Part shown: positions 23,766 to 34,176 of the stretch, one piece after another
Layout: every line of letters starts with the position of its first letter
Numbering within the stretch: position 1 is the first letter of the stretch
Assembly (NCBI RefSeq): GCF_001540865.1
Contig: NC_033630.1
Span: 3,512,616-3,576,615, forward strand
Source: Ananas comosus
Lineage: Eukaryota; Streptophyta; Magnoliopsida; Poales; Bromeliaceae
Reading direction: 5' to 3'
DNA: 64,000 nt
The notes under the pieces: generated by a model
Seen by the model: the letters and a program-made list of their open reading frames with translations, nothing else
Database searches by the model: none
What the model was told of the DNA's origin: nothing
Program-made: the position numbers and the translations under genes

Positions 23766-24757
23766 TAGGGTTAATTTCATACAGATTTCTATAAATATAG
23801 TAAATTACAAATATATTTCTATAAAGTTTAATTTTTATATATTATTCCTATAAAAGGCATAATATTTTCAAATATGTCCCTATGATTTGTTACCGTTAAA
23901 ATACTATTTATTTTATAAATAAAATAACTTTTTTGCCATCATAAATATGTCCCTTCAAAAATCACAACTGTTCATTAAAAAAGCGTAAAAAGATCAATTC
24001 ACCTCATTAACTAACTAGGATTAAATATTTTACTTATGATTAACTAATTTTTTTTAACGGATCCTAGCAGTAAGGACGTATTTGAAAATATCCGGACATT
24101 AAGTTCATGTGTTAAGTTTATCAAAATATCTTGAGTTCATACATGAGAAAAATTGTTGAATATAAGTATTAAAAAATTTATTCTTTGCAAATTTAAATTT
24201 TCATAGAAAAAACTGTTGTTTCGTATTATTTAACCAACGTATGACTAGCTTCTCTTACTGCGAGACTCTTTTGGAACCTTTTCTTAATATTTTTGAGAAA
24301 TGGGAGATTTGTAATTTTTAGTTTTTTTTAAAAGTTAATTTCATACAGATCCCTGCAAATATGGTAAATTATAAATATACTCTTATAAAGTTCAACTTTT
24401 TATATGTTATTCCTTCAAAAGTCCTAAAATTTTCAAACATACTCCTCTAGTTTGTTACTGTTAAAGCATTATTTATTTTATAAGTGAAAAAAAATTTTTG
24501 CCATCATAAATATGTCCTTTCAAAAATTTCAACTGCTAATTGAAGAGGGGTAAAAAAAATTAATTCACCTCATTAACTAACTAGGATTAAATATTTTACC
24601 TATAATTAACTAATTTTTTCTAACTGATTCTAACAGAAAGGATATATTTGAAAATATTAAAACTTTTAAAGGAACAATATATAAAAGTTGAATTTTATAG
24701 AAATATATTTACAATTCATTATATTTGCACGAACTTGTATGAAATTAACCCTTTTTT
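23766..24757 (+). mobile_element. Two adjacent MITE copies (same family as 8120-8620)
   Basis: Copy one spans about 23766-24110 and is truncated on the right. Copy two spans about 24333-24757. Both carry CATACAGATYYCTRYAAATAT at the left and ATATGTCC and TTTGTTACYGTTAAA blocks inside. Copy two ends with TTGTATGAAATTAACCC. Confidence 0.55.
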
Positions 24758-26595
24758 TAAAATACATTTGCGAAAGCTTGAACCTACCCCCGAGTAACCT
24801 TCCCCGGTAAAAGCCGCTATGCTAAGCAGTGGTTGTTAATCATGTGCCACTAAACGGGATACAAGCGATAAGTAAACCTATAATTAATTCAATAGCATGA
24901 CTAAGTATGGTCTAATTAATATATAATTACATACAATTTAATTAGTTGTCACCTTTAGTTAGAGTTATTGTTTACTGGATTAAATTATTTGATCAGTTAC
25001 AAGACTAAGTGATGAGGTAGTTTTTTCTCTCCAGTGTGTGAACATTTGAAAATAAAGCAGCTCTTTGTCCGTTTCTGAAGAAAAGAGGAAACACCGACAC
25101 TAATTAATAATTAAAATTAATCAATGTTGGACAACCAATAAGAAAGGATCTTAAAAAAAAAAAAAAAAAAAACTGAGATAATAGCTGTTTTTTAGTAGTT
25201 GTACACAATGAGATGTGACTGTTAAGAAAAGGATTTAATTAAACCTTAGCTTAAATTAGCAGGATCCAGCTTTAGCACCATTGTAATCCTCCTCTAAGCT
25301 TTAAAATATAAAATAACTTAGAACCACAAAAGGAAATATGAAGTATTGTTACAGAGAAAGAACAAATGCATAGATATGCTCATAAAATTTAAGAATTACA
25401 TATTTATTTATGCAAAATTTTTATTCCGGAGCATACCCTCCAAAGTTCTAAAATATGGTGGATTTGTTTTTACCAATTAACAATTTTGAGTTGATTGGTG
25501 ATTTTTCATTATTAGACTGGTTATGTCTTTAAAAAATACTGTATTTTTTTCTTTTACGAATTAGAATTTCTGATTCATGGCGATAAATAACATGAAAGAT
25601 AGAGTAGAAATATTAAAAATAAAGTTTATAGGAAACAAATAGAAATAATGAAAATTCAACTGCTAGACATTTTAGAGGTACCTATGAAAATTCAGATTTT
25701 TAAGGAACTGTAAAAAAATTGGAAATTATAGTCTTTCTAATTTGAATTCAATTCTAGTATGGGCCCAAAACTATGCCCTAGCAATAAACATGCTAACATA
25801 ACAAATGTTTCTTAAAAAAGAAAAAATATATATATATAACATAACAAATGTCACAGCATCTAATCCATTGAGAATGGAGGAGATGATTATGCCCATAATT
25901 GCATGTAATAATGCAGCATAAAGAGTTTTTTACTTCATATTCCTTGGCAATGATTGCATGTTAGGCATCAATTGGAGATTGTATCATTTTTTTATTTTAG
26001 ATAATACTTTGCTTTTGAAATAATTGGGTGAAACAGTTTCTCTACTTTTTATCTTTTTATTTTTTTAAGAAAAAAAAAAAATAGCACAATCCCTACTTTG
26101 TTCATTAATAAGAAAAAAAAAAAAACTTTTATGAGTGCTAAAAAAATTTCATGCGTTCATATCTATAATACGTCTACTTCTCTAATAAGCTCTTAATAGT
26201 GTGATCCATTACGAGAAATTAAGTTAATCTTTAGAGGTACTTATTACAGCAGCAAACTTAATAAATGTCGCGAAAAATTATAGAGACATGCCAATTTTGT
26301 TGAAACAATTAGTAAATTGAATCCTGATAATATAAATTGATTAGTAACACAACAAATATGGAAAAGTATATATATATAGATATGTGCTTCTGTTTCCTAT
26401 TGCTTAATTACGTTAGATAATTTTCAATGCTAATTAAACAGACACTTAGTTTATTTGTTTATTTATCTTTTTCATGTGCATGTTCCTATATTAATTGGAA
26501 TAAAATGAGAGAGGTAACATGGCAAACGATTGACGTATATGTATTTGTAGACTATTTAAAACAGGACGGTTGCAGGCATGTGCACATAGCTTCTT
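24758..26595. other. Intergenic DNA without a gene
   Basis: AT-rich with poly-A runs (25150-25170, 26070-26085, 26113-26125) and a short less AT-rich scrap at 24780-24860. No supported coding region or RNA gene. Confidence 0.5.
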
Positions 26596-26605
26596 ATTCT
26601 TAACT

Positions 26606-27000
26606 AGAGGTGGGAATCCAGCTCGCTGTTCGCGAGTCAGCTCGTGTTTGGCTCGAAATGAGTTCGAGATTTAATCGCTCGTTTNTAATATATATTTTTA
26701 TTATTTAATTTTTAGCAAAATAAAAATATAAAAGCGAGCTTAATTATAAAAAGACTTATTTATATGTAAAGTTTCAACTATTAGATCAAAGTCTAACGGA
26801 TATAATTTTATAAATTTATTTTTCATATATATCCTACATAATTCTTTTAACTTACTATGCGTTGGCTAACTCGTAAGCCAGTTCGTGTTCGGCTCGTTTT
26901 TTAACGAGCCGAACATAAGTTGAATTTTTCGACTCGATACTTTAACGAGCCGAACACGAGCGGACTCTGGCTCGCTAGTGTTCGGCACGTTGACACCCCT
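26606..27000 (+). mobile_element. Mutator-like MITE with 10-bp target duplication
   Basis: Begins AGAGGTGGGAATCCAGCTCG and ends CGTTGACACCCCT. It is flanked by ATTCTTAACT at 26596-26605 and again at 27001-27010. Subterminal GCTCGTGTTCGGCTCG-type inverted blocks recur. An N at 26685 lies in the left arm. Related sequence bounds the composite at 42241-43935, and the window's end may start another copy. Confidence 0.75.
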
Positions 27001-27434
27001 ATTCTTAACTGGTTATTATGTGAATTTCGCTTTATGTAACGGTCACTTTCATCATACATTATTGTCAATTTGACTTGTTGTAGCACAAATAGAGAAGTAG
27101 CATCCTGTATGTATGATGCCATGAAACTTTAACAAAAATGTCTCCATCTTGCCTTAATTCATGGCTACAATAACGTTGTTAGCAAAACTAATGTCAATTT
27201 CAATGAATTGTCTATATAAGATCATCTGAAGAATTAGCTTGAATATTTCATAATAATACATTAATGTAGTTCAAATTTTTGTAACTAAAGGGTTCAATTT
27301 GGGAATCAATTAATGCTGCAAGCCTACTCAGTCCTAACAATTATAATTTATATTTATTTTACATGTAACTCTTACTAGATTCAATAAAACGTATAGACAA
27401 TATCCTATACATTTCTTTTAAAAAAAAAACTAAT

Positions 27435-27437
<3 letters not shown>

Positions 27438-27476
<39 letters not shown>
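27438..27476. repeat. (CT)n microsatellite
   Basis: About 19 uninterrupted CT units in intergenic DNA. Confidence 0.9.
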
Positions 27477-27478
<2 letters not shown>

Positions 27479-27875
27479 CAATATTATCATATAATGTTTT
27501 CGATTCTACTGTTAAAAAAGAAAATTATGCATTCTAACAGTATTTAGTTAAACAATCAATCTCTTGGATTAAGTTGCTAGCTACAATTTTTTACCGCAAT
27601 TCCAAACATAACTCTCTAAACCTTTATTAAAATATTGTGCATGCTCTCTCAAAATCTAAAATATCATTTATATCCCTCTAAACATATAAATCTATTTACA
27701 GATTATAAGCCACAAACTCCAATAAAGATGGTATACTAAAGAACAGATACAAACGAAGGACGAGCTCATTCTTTGGGTCGCCGGTCCCTACCTTACACGA
27801 GCTTCACGTAGTCGTTGATCTATTCATAAATGATCTAATTAAGAATAATTAATAGTACAGGAGATATAATTTTTA

Positions 27876-28238
27876 GGGTAAACTTCAAATACCACTCATG
27901 TGGTTTCGCACTTTCCCACTTTAGTGTCATGTGGTTTAAAGTGTATCAAGTTAGCGTACTGTGGTTTCATTTTTATTTTTTCGTCAATTTTTTCGTTAAT
28001 AGTTTGTTAAATTATATACAAAAAATTTCAGGTATCCTATCTAGATTTATCGAATATTCACTTTAGTACCTTTTAGTTTTAACTTTGTCACTGATTTAAC
28101 GAAAAAAATTAGTGGAGTCGATAATAAAAAGATAAAAATGAAACCATATAGCACTAAATTAATACACTTTAAACTACAGGGTATTAAAGTGAGAAAATAT
28201 GAAACCACAGTCGTAATGGCGGTATTTAAAGTTTTTTC
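27876..28238 (+). mobile_element. Mutator-like MITE, 9-bp target duplication
   Basis: Begins GGGTAAACTTCAAATACCAC and ends with an inverted GGTATTTAAAGTTTTTTC. Flanked by TAATTTTTA at 27867-27875 and 28239-28247. GTGGTTTCGCACTTT and GTGGTTTAAAGTGTATCAAG blocks are repeated within it. Further copies: 30794-31160 and 39245-39830. Confidence 0.8.
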
Positions 28239-28404
28239 TAATTTTTAATAAAATGCAAAAGTTGAGGGAGCAATTTCGGAAACGTCCTTACGCAAGCTTC
28301 ACGTAGTCATTGATTTATTAATAAGAGTATCTAATTAATTAAGAGCAGTTAATAGAACATGGGACATAAATAAAAAAAATTGAAGGGGCAATTACAGAAT
28401 TTAA

Positions 28405-28990
28405 GGGCTTTTTTTTGCAAATAGCCCCCTGACAAATTTTATTTGTAAAAATAGTCCCGTCCAAAAATTATTTACAAAAATGGCCCAGCCCCTGCCACGC
28501 CAGCGCCACGTCAGCGCCACGCAGGCAGGACGCGCCCCGGTGTTTAAGTTGAACACGGTGAACCATTCACCGTGTTCAATACAAAATTTTTGTATTGGAC
28601 ACGGTGAATGAATGATTCACCGTGTCCAATACAAATACCCCAACAATGACTAAGTTGGAGGTATTTGTATTAGACACGGTGAACCATTCACCGTGTCCAA
28701 TTATTTGTATTGGACACGGTGAATGGTTCACCGTGTCCAATACAAATATTTCGATCTTAGTTATTTTGCATTGGACACGGTGAATCATTCACCGTGTCCA
28801 ATACAAAAACTTTGTATTGAACACGGTGAATGGTTCACTGTGTTCAACTTAACCATCTGGTCCAGCCCCGACCGCGTGGCGCTGACGTGGCGCTTGCGTG
28901 GCGAGGTCAGAACCATTTTTGCAAATAAATTTTTGACATGGTCAACTTTAAAAAAAAAATTTGTAAGGGGACTATTTGCAAAAAAAGCCC
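28405..28990 (+). mobile_element. Mutator-like foldback element with internal palindrome array
   Basis: Begins GGGCTTTTTTTTGCAAATAG and ends CTATTTGCAAAAAAAGCCC. Flanked by AGAATTTAA at 28396-28404 and 28991-28999 (9 bp, as for Mutator-like elements). The arms contain GCCACGTCAGCGCCACGC and its inverse. The centre (about 28550-28855) holds six copies of a palindrome around ACACGGTGAA/TTCACCGTGT, several extended by TGTATTGG/CCAATACA. No reading frame of note. A related, partly eroded element is at 61900-62510. Confidence 0.85.
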
Positions 28991-29465
28991 AGAATTTAAT
29001 TAGGGTGATATATAGTACAGGTGGTCTCCATACAATATTTGTACCTAAGTTTTATTAAATTTTAACAATAAAGAATTGAAAATAATATTTGCACCGAATG
29101 ACTCTCTCCGCAGTCAACGGAAGCTTCGGAGGGTGCTGTGATCTCGGCCGTCTCATTTGAAATTATTCTGCCGCGCGGTTGGCGCAGGGCAGTCTGGCAC
29201 ATGGGCTGCAGGGCTGCAGGCTGGTGGAAGAATAAATCGAGCGCGCCGGCTGGACTGGCAACTAAGAATAGACGCGCATTGAAGGTAGAATAGAATAGCA
29301 GTAGAAGCAAACTCAAGCATCAATATGAATGGTATCGATCGCTGCAGGAAGGCTTAATTTTTGACAGAATATTATTTTAGATATTTTTTTTAGTTTTTTA
29401 TATATTATTTTCTGTTTTTTTTTTTTTTCTTTTGCTGCAGCAAAAGCATCGAATCTTTTACATTT

Positions 29466-30385
29466 AGAAACTGTTTGGTTGCGCGTAGCGGCATAGTTGT
29501 AATTACACTGCAGTTTTGTAATTGTATGCATATACAAATTTGATGTTTGTTTTGGTACATTTGAATTCAACTGCACGAAAAAACTCATTTCGAGCACTTC
29601 AAGAGAGTAATTTTAAATAAGGGCAATTGCTTATATATTTTTTAAAATTTTTTGACTTTCTTATATTATTTTTCCTTCTTAGAAAACTAATATTAAAAAT
29701 ATCCCTTTAAAGTTCCAAAGTTTTTCAAAATTAACTATTAGGAACCGTCGTTATCTCTGCAAAATTAAATTACCGTTTTACCATTCCGAATATATCCTTC
29801 TATCATCACCAACTTTTCTTATTTGCCCTTAAGTCAGGGGCAAAAGAAGTATTTTGATTTTTTAACTTTTCAGATATACCCTTCTACAATCACTAACTTT
29901 TCTTATTTACCCTTAAATTAGAGATAAAATAGGTATTTTCACTAATTTTAACTATAGTAGAAATTTAACTCAGGTTTAATCCGAGATGACTTACTAGACA
30001 CTAACAGAAGGGATATTTTGACTAATGGAGAAATAAATGAAGGGTATATTTGAAATAAAAAAAGTGGAGATAAATGAAATATTTTAGAAGTTTTGAGGAG
30101 TATATAGGTAATTATCTCTTTTAAATAAAGATAAACTTACCTATCTAATAATCTATTAAATAGATATTTTTTTCTTTCTCACATAGGGATAATTTCACCA
30201 TTTCATATATATAATAACGACAAAAAATTATAAATGCACTTTTCAATTGCACGCAATTAAATAAAGTATTTGTAGCTGTAGTATTTTCTACTACATTCAA
30301 TCAAACAAAGTGTATTTTCTAACACATTCAATCAAACACAGTGCATATTTTTAACTATATTACATTTATAAATACGTCTAACCGC
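29466..30385 (+). mobile_element. hAT-like MITE interrupted by another element
   Basis: The left part (29466-29620) begins CTGTTTGGTTGCGCGTAG and the right part (30119-30385) ends in TTACATTTATAAATACGTC. Both match the uninterrupted copy at 45131-45597 (GTTTGGTTGCATGTAGTTGC, GAGTAATTTTAAATAA). The element 29621-30118 is inserted between them. Confidence 0.65.
29621..30118 (+). mobile_element. Nested 498-bp element with target duplication
   Basis: Begins GGGCAATTGCTTATATATTT and ends with the inverse-like TATATAGGTAATTATCTC. TTTTAAATAA occurs at 29611-29620 and again at 30119-30128. The copy of the host element at 45131-45597 carries the empty site GTAATTTTAAATAAAATGC. Confidence 0.8.
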
Positions 30386-30793
30386 TAGCTCGTCGGTGCT
30401 TTCCAACTCCCGAGCGTCCTGATCTCGAAATGCAGTTCATTAATTGCAGCTTGCAAAAGGTTCCGATTTTGAAGCTGCTGGAATAAAATATGGTCGAGCG
30501 CGTTTCGATGGTGGCATGTAGATTGCATCTTAAAAGCTGAGTTAAATAACATTTCAGTGCTTTTTCAAATAGCGCTTCTGTATAAAGCGCCTTCCAAACC
30601 TAGCTATCCTATCAGTTTTGGAAAGGTCATGTGGGCCTGCGTAAACACCTCCGTGACTTCAGTAATTGCTCGGGTTTCTTTTTGGTTCACATTAGGATAA
30701 TAGGATAGCATAAGCTAGCTTTTCATTATTCAAATTTAGAGCAACGACTTGTTTTGTCTTATTATCTCTATGAGTAGCGCAATTATTTTTTTT
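30386..30793. other. Unassigned intergenic DNA
   Basis: Moderate GC content and no stop-free reading frame of note. I see no gene, RNA gene or repeat ends here. Confidence 0.4.
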
Positions 30794-31160
30794 GGGTAAA
30801 CTTTAAATACCACATTTATGGTTTCGCATTTTTTCACTTTAATGTCATGTGATTTATAGTGTATTAAGTTAGTGTCATATGGTTTTATTTTTATCTTTTC
30901 GTCAGTTTTTCTATTTATATTTTGTAAATTATATACAAAATACTTCAGATACCCGATTAAGATTTATCGAATATTCACTTTAGTATCCTTTAGTTTTAAC
31001 TTTGTCGCTAATTTAACAAAAAAAATTAGTAAAATAAATAATAAAAAGATAAAAATGAAACCACATGACACTAAATTGATATGCTTTAAACCACGTGATA
31101 GTAAATTGAAAAAGTATGAAAACATAAGGGTGGTAATATTTGAAGTTTCTTTTTTCTTTT
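30794..31160 (+). mobile_element. Mutator-like MITE (same family as 27876-28238)
   Basis: Begins GGGTAAACTTTAAATACC and ends near GGTAATATTTGAAGTTTC. The interior GTGATTTATAGTGTATTAAG-type blocks are like those in the other copies. More diverged. Confidence 0.65.
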
Positions 31161-31431
31161 CTTTTTTTTTTTTAATTTTTTTGGAAACCCCAAGTTGTGC
31201 TTTTGCTTTTTAGGCCTCACAATCATATTTTAACTGTTTACTAATTCTGTTATACAAAGCTACTGCCTATAATTAAATGAAAATAGAATCAACAAATCCT
31301 TAAAAAGAAAGGGCTTTAAGGGCAGAGTTTTTTTTTTTTTTTTTTTTTTGGTAATATTGCAAAGTTGAAATTATTTTCACAAAGTAGGTTTATTGAATCT
31401 GAAAAAATATATATACTAGAATAAATGCAAG

Positions 31432-32412
31432 AAAAAATTTACTATAGCCCCTTCCAAAAATATATAATTTCATAAATGCCCTTTTAAAAATTAAATATTA
31501 TAAATGTTGACCCACTGTATGTAAGAAACTTTCAAAAATAACCCCACTTGCTATTTTTCATCAAAAGTTACACTAATAGCAACAGAATTCCTATTTTGTC
31601 CTTGTCAACAATGGCTTTTGAAAACAATCAAATATAGTTTCGTAAATACCCTCTAAATTCAAGAATGCTTTGTAAATTACAAAAAAAAAGGTTTTTGTTA
31701 ACTGAGCTAAAACAAACTTTCAAATCTAAATTAATATAGAAAAATTCAAACTAAAAATTTTATAAAATATGAAGAAGTCGAACAAAATGGTTAAGCATCT
31801 TACAACTTGAAACTAATCCAAACAAAATTTTATGTTAAAGCTATCTAAACTAATATAATGTCTGAATTAACTCATTTAGCACGTATTACATAAGAAGTTA
31901 TTGGTTAAAAAGTATAAGATAAAATATCCGTATAATACATAAAGTAATTTTCAATACCTTTCCTTAATTTGATTAGTAAAAAATAAAATTATAGGGATTA
32001 AATCACAAGAATTCACAGCGGAAGGGGTCTTTTTCATATATTTTCAGTGGTAATATGCTTGTAAGAAATTATATATTTCAAAAACCATTTAGGAGGTAGC
32101 AATATTTATAAAGATATTTATAGTATTTTTTTAAAAAACTCTAGAAGGTTATAAGTGAAACTAATTCTTATATCTTTACCTACTTAATTCTAATGAAAAA
32201 TGCTGATAAGTAGGGGTAAAATGGTAACATTCTATTTTAAAATGTATAGAAATAGACATTAAATTGATGGATGTTTGTGGATTTTAATGAGAAGGGCGCA
32301 TTCATGAAACAATATTTGACATTTGAAGGATTATTCATGAAATTTCAAAAATTGAAAGGGTATCTACAAAATTTCAGAACTTCGGGGTGTACACATAGCA
32401 ATGCTCTTAATG
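31432..32412. mobile_element. Foldback-like repeat of about 1 kb
   Basis: The left part reads TTTACTATAGCCCCTTCC, then ATTTCATAAATGCCC-type text. The right part carries the inverted counterparts (GGGCGCATTCATGAAAC, GGGTATCTACAAAATTTC, CGGGGTGTACACATAG). It looks like a non-autonomous foldback element; no duplication of the target was found. Confidence 0.45.
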
Positions 32413-32899
32413 TCTTAATGTATTTCTCTACAAAATAATAATTTTTGTGCTCACAACATCACTATTCTTGTTTTGTTACTCTATAAAGAGGTATCACAGG
32501 GCTGGGCCACTACAATTTGGCCCATTTTGAAATAATTAGATCCAGGCTTAGGTCCATCAAATCCTGGCCCATATTGTCATGCAACAATTAACTCATATAT
32601 CACTTTTTTTTAAAAATTGTAATTTTAGGATTGGACTTATTTAAAGTACTTATATGAAAAGGAAAATATGAATGGAGCTTAAGCATGATTCAACACAACA
32701 TAATTTTATCTGGGGCGAGTGTGGTTCGCACTTTGGACGAGACAAGCTTGGAATGAGAATTGAATTCGCTGCTTCTTACAAGGAGCACTTCTTAAAATGG
32801 AGGAGCAATAGCACTAGCTCCGATATCATTGTCCAAAAAATCGGTATACGCCTGTTTGTGTTTTTGAAACAGCTCGTAAACTCTGATTAACACTAGGCA

Positions 32900-33510
32900 T
32901 AGCTCGATGTTGAATGATGGAGGTTTAAGGGATGGGCGATTTAGCACGCTCTGGGGACTCCGAGTGCCCCTTAAAAGTAAAAGTTTTTAGCTGAATCGTC
33001 CTTAAGAAGCAGCCCCTCACCGCCGACAACCTTCTTAAGAGAAGTTGGACTGGAAATACAGCTTGCGTGCTATGCGGGACTAAAGAGGAAATGGTCGACC
33101 ATTTATTCGTACGGTGTGTTTTTTCGAGATTCCTTATGGTGACGAGCTTGGTGAACGCCCCGCTCGGAGATAGGGGAGATGATGTGACCTCGATCTGGGA
33201 CAGATGGATGACGAGGAAGGGAACACAAAAACCGTGTACTATTATTTTCAGTTTGGTAGCTTGCTGGTGGATTATCTGGAAGGTTAGGAATGGCGTGATC
33301 TTTAGGAATACCCAACCGGATGCCATCCTTCCAGCCCACAAGATTAAGCAGCTGACGAAGTCTTGGAACCAAGTTTTGTCTGCCCGGTTGTCGTAGTTTT
33401 TTTTTTTTTTCGTCCCCATCGAGGCCCGTGTTGCCTCACCCACGTAGCCTAATTTATTCTTCCAATGAATGAAGCGGGTAGCATGCTATTTTTTTCTCAA
33501 AAAAAAAAAA
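32900..33510 (+). mobile_element. 5'-truncated L1 LINE with zf-RVT remnant
   Basis: AACACTAGGCA is repeated at 32889-32899 and 33511-33521, flanking a poly-A-tailed insert. With several stops and frame slips the interior reads as the C-terminus of a plant L1 second ORF: KKQPLTADNLLKRSWTGNTA, then CVLCGTKEEMVDHLFVRC. That is the zinc-binding reverse-transcriptase (zf-RVT) pattern CxxC..HxxxxC, followed by a WWIIWKVRNGVIF-like stretch. Only the last part of the element is present and it is not functional. The 3' end has GTTGCCTCACCCACGTAGCC, GAAGCGGGTAGCATGCTA and poly-A, and it is shared with fragments at 13418 and 4178. Confidence 0.85.
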
Positions 33511-33521
33511 AACACTAGGCA

Positions 33522-34176
33522 CGTATTTGGCAAGTAGTAAGTTTACAATTTGGCAGTTATGGTGATTTTAAAAGAACTGGCAAGCAGTAAGTGATTTTAA
33601 AAGAACTGGCGCTAACGGCGCTTCTACAGAAGCTCAAGCAGAGCCAAACTGATTCATAATAGGAAATGGGACAAATTTAGTATTAGCAGCATTTACACAT
33701 AAAACCTGGTATGCAGAATATCTTAGTTTTGAATCTCAGGTAAAACTGAAATTGGAATGAGAATCAAAATGCACTAGAACTCAAAAAAGAATATAACAAA
33801 GACTCTATTTTCACACAATCAATTTCAATATGGAAAAAGAACTATAACATCATTCCAATTTCGATCTTCGCTTCGCAATTGAAAGCAAGTTTAGCTGTTC
33901 AGACACAGTTACACTTTACGTCTGAAAATTACATCTGATGAGTCAAAAAAAAGAGAAGAAAATTCTATGCTTTTCTTTCATGTCAAAGAAAAATGATCTT
34001 TTTTTTCACAATCTTTCTCATGTTAGATGGCAACATTAAAGAACTTGGGTAATAACTATGGATAAATACATATGAGAAAAAAACATGTGTAAAATACATG
34101 AAGAGAAAGATATTATGTGCTCCTGAGCATTAGTTTCTAACATGAATGGCCTCATACTAATGTCTTTTGAACTCCA
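33522..34176. other. 3' flank of the third PERK-like gene
   Basis: No gene seen. A short direct duplication (GCAAGTAGTAAG and GCAAGCAGTAAG with GTGATTTTAAAAGAACTGGC) lies at 33528-33610. The rest probably includes the 3' UTR of the minus-strand kinase. Confidence 0.4.

Noticed and set aside
28550..28855. Regular palindromic units as a CRISPR-like array
   Set aside because: The DNA is nuclear plant sequence, the units are inverted palindromes of uneven spacing inside a Mutator-like element, and spacers are not unique.
33067..33396. Short plus-strand frame as a host gene
   Set aside because: It is the zf-RVT end of an L1 element, confirmed by the target duplication, poly-A tail and further degraded L1 coding text upstream.
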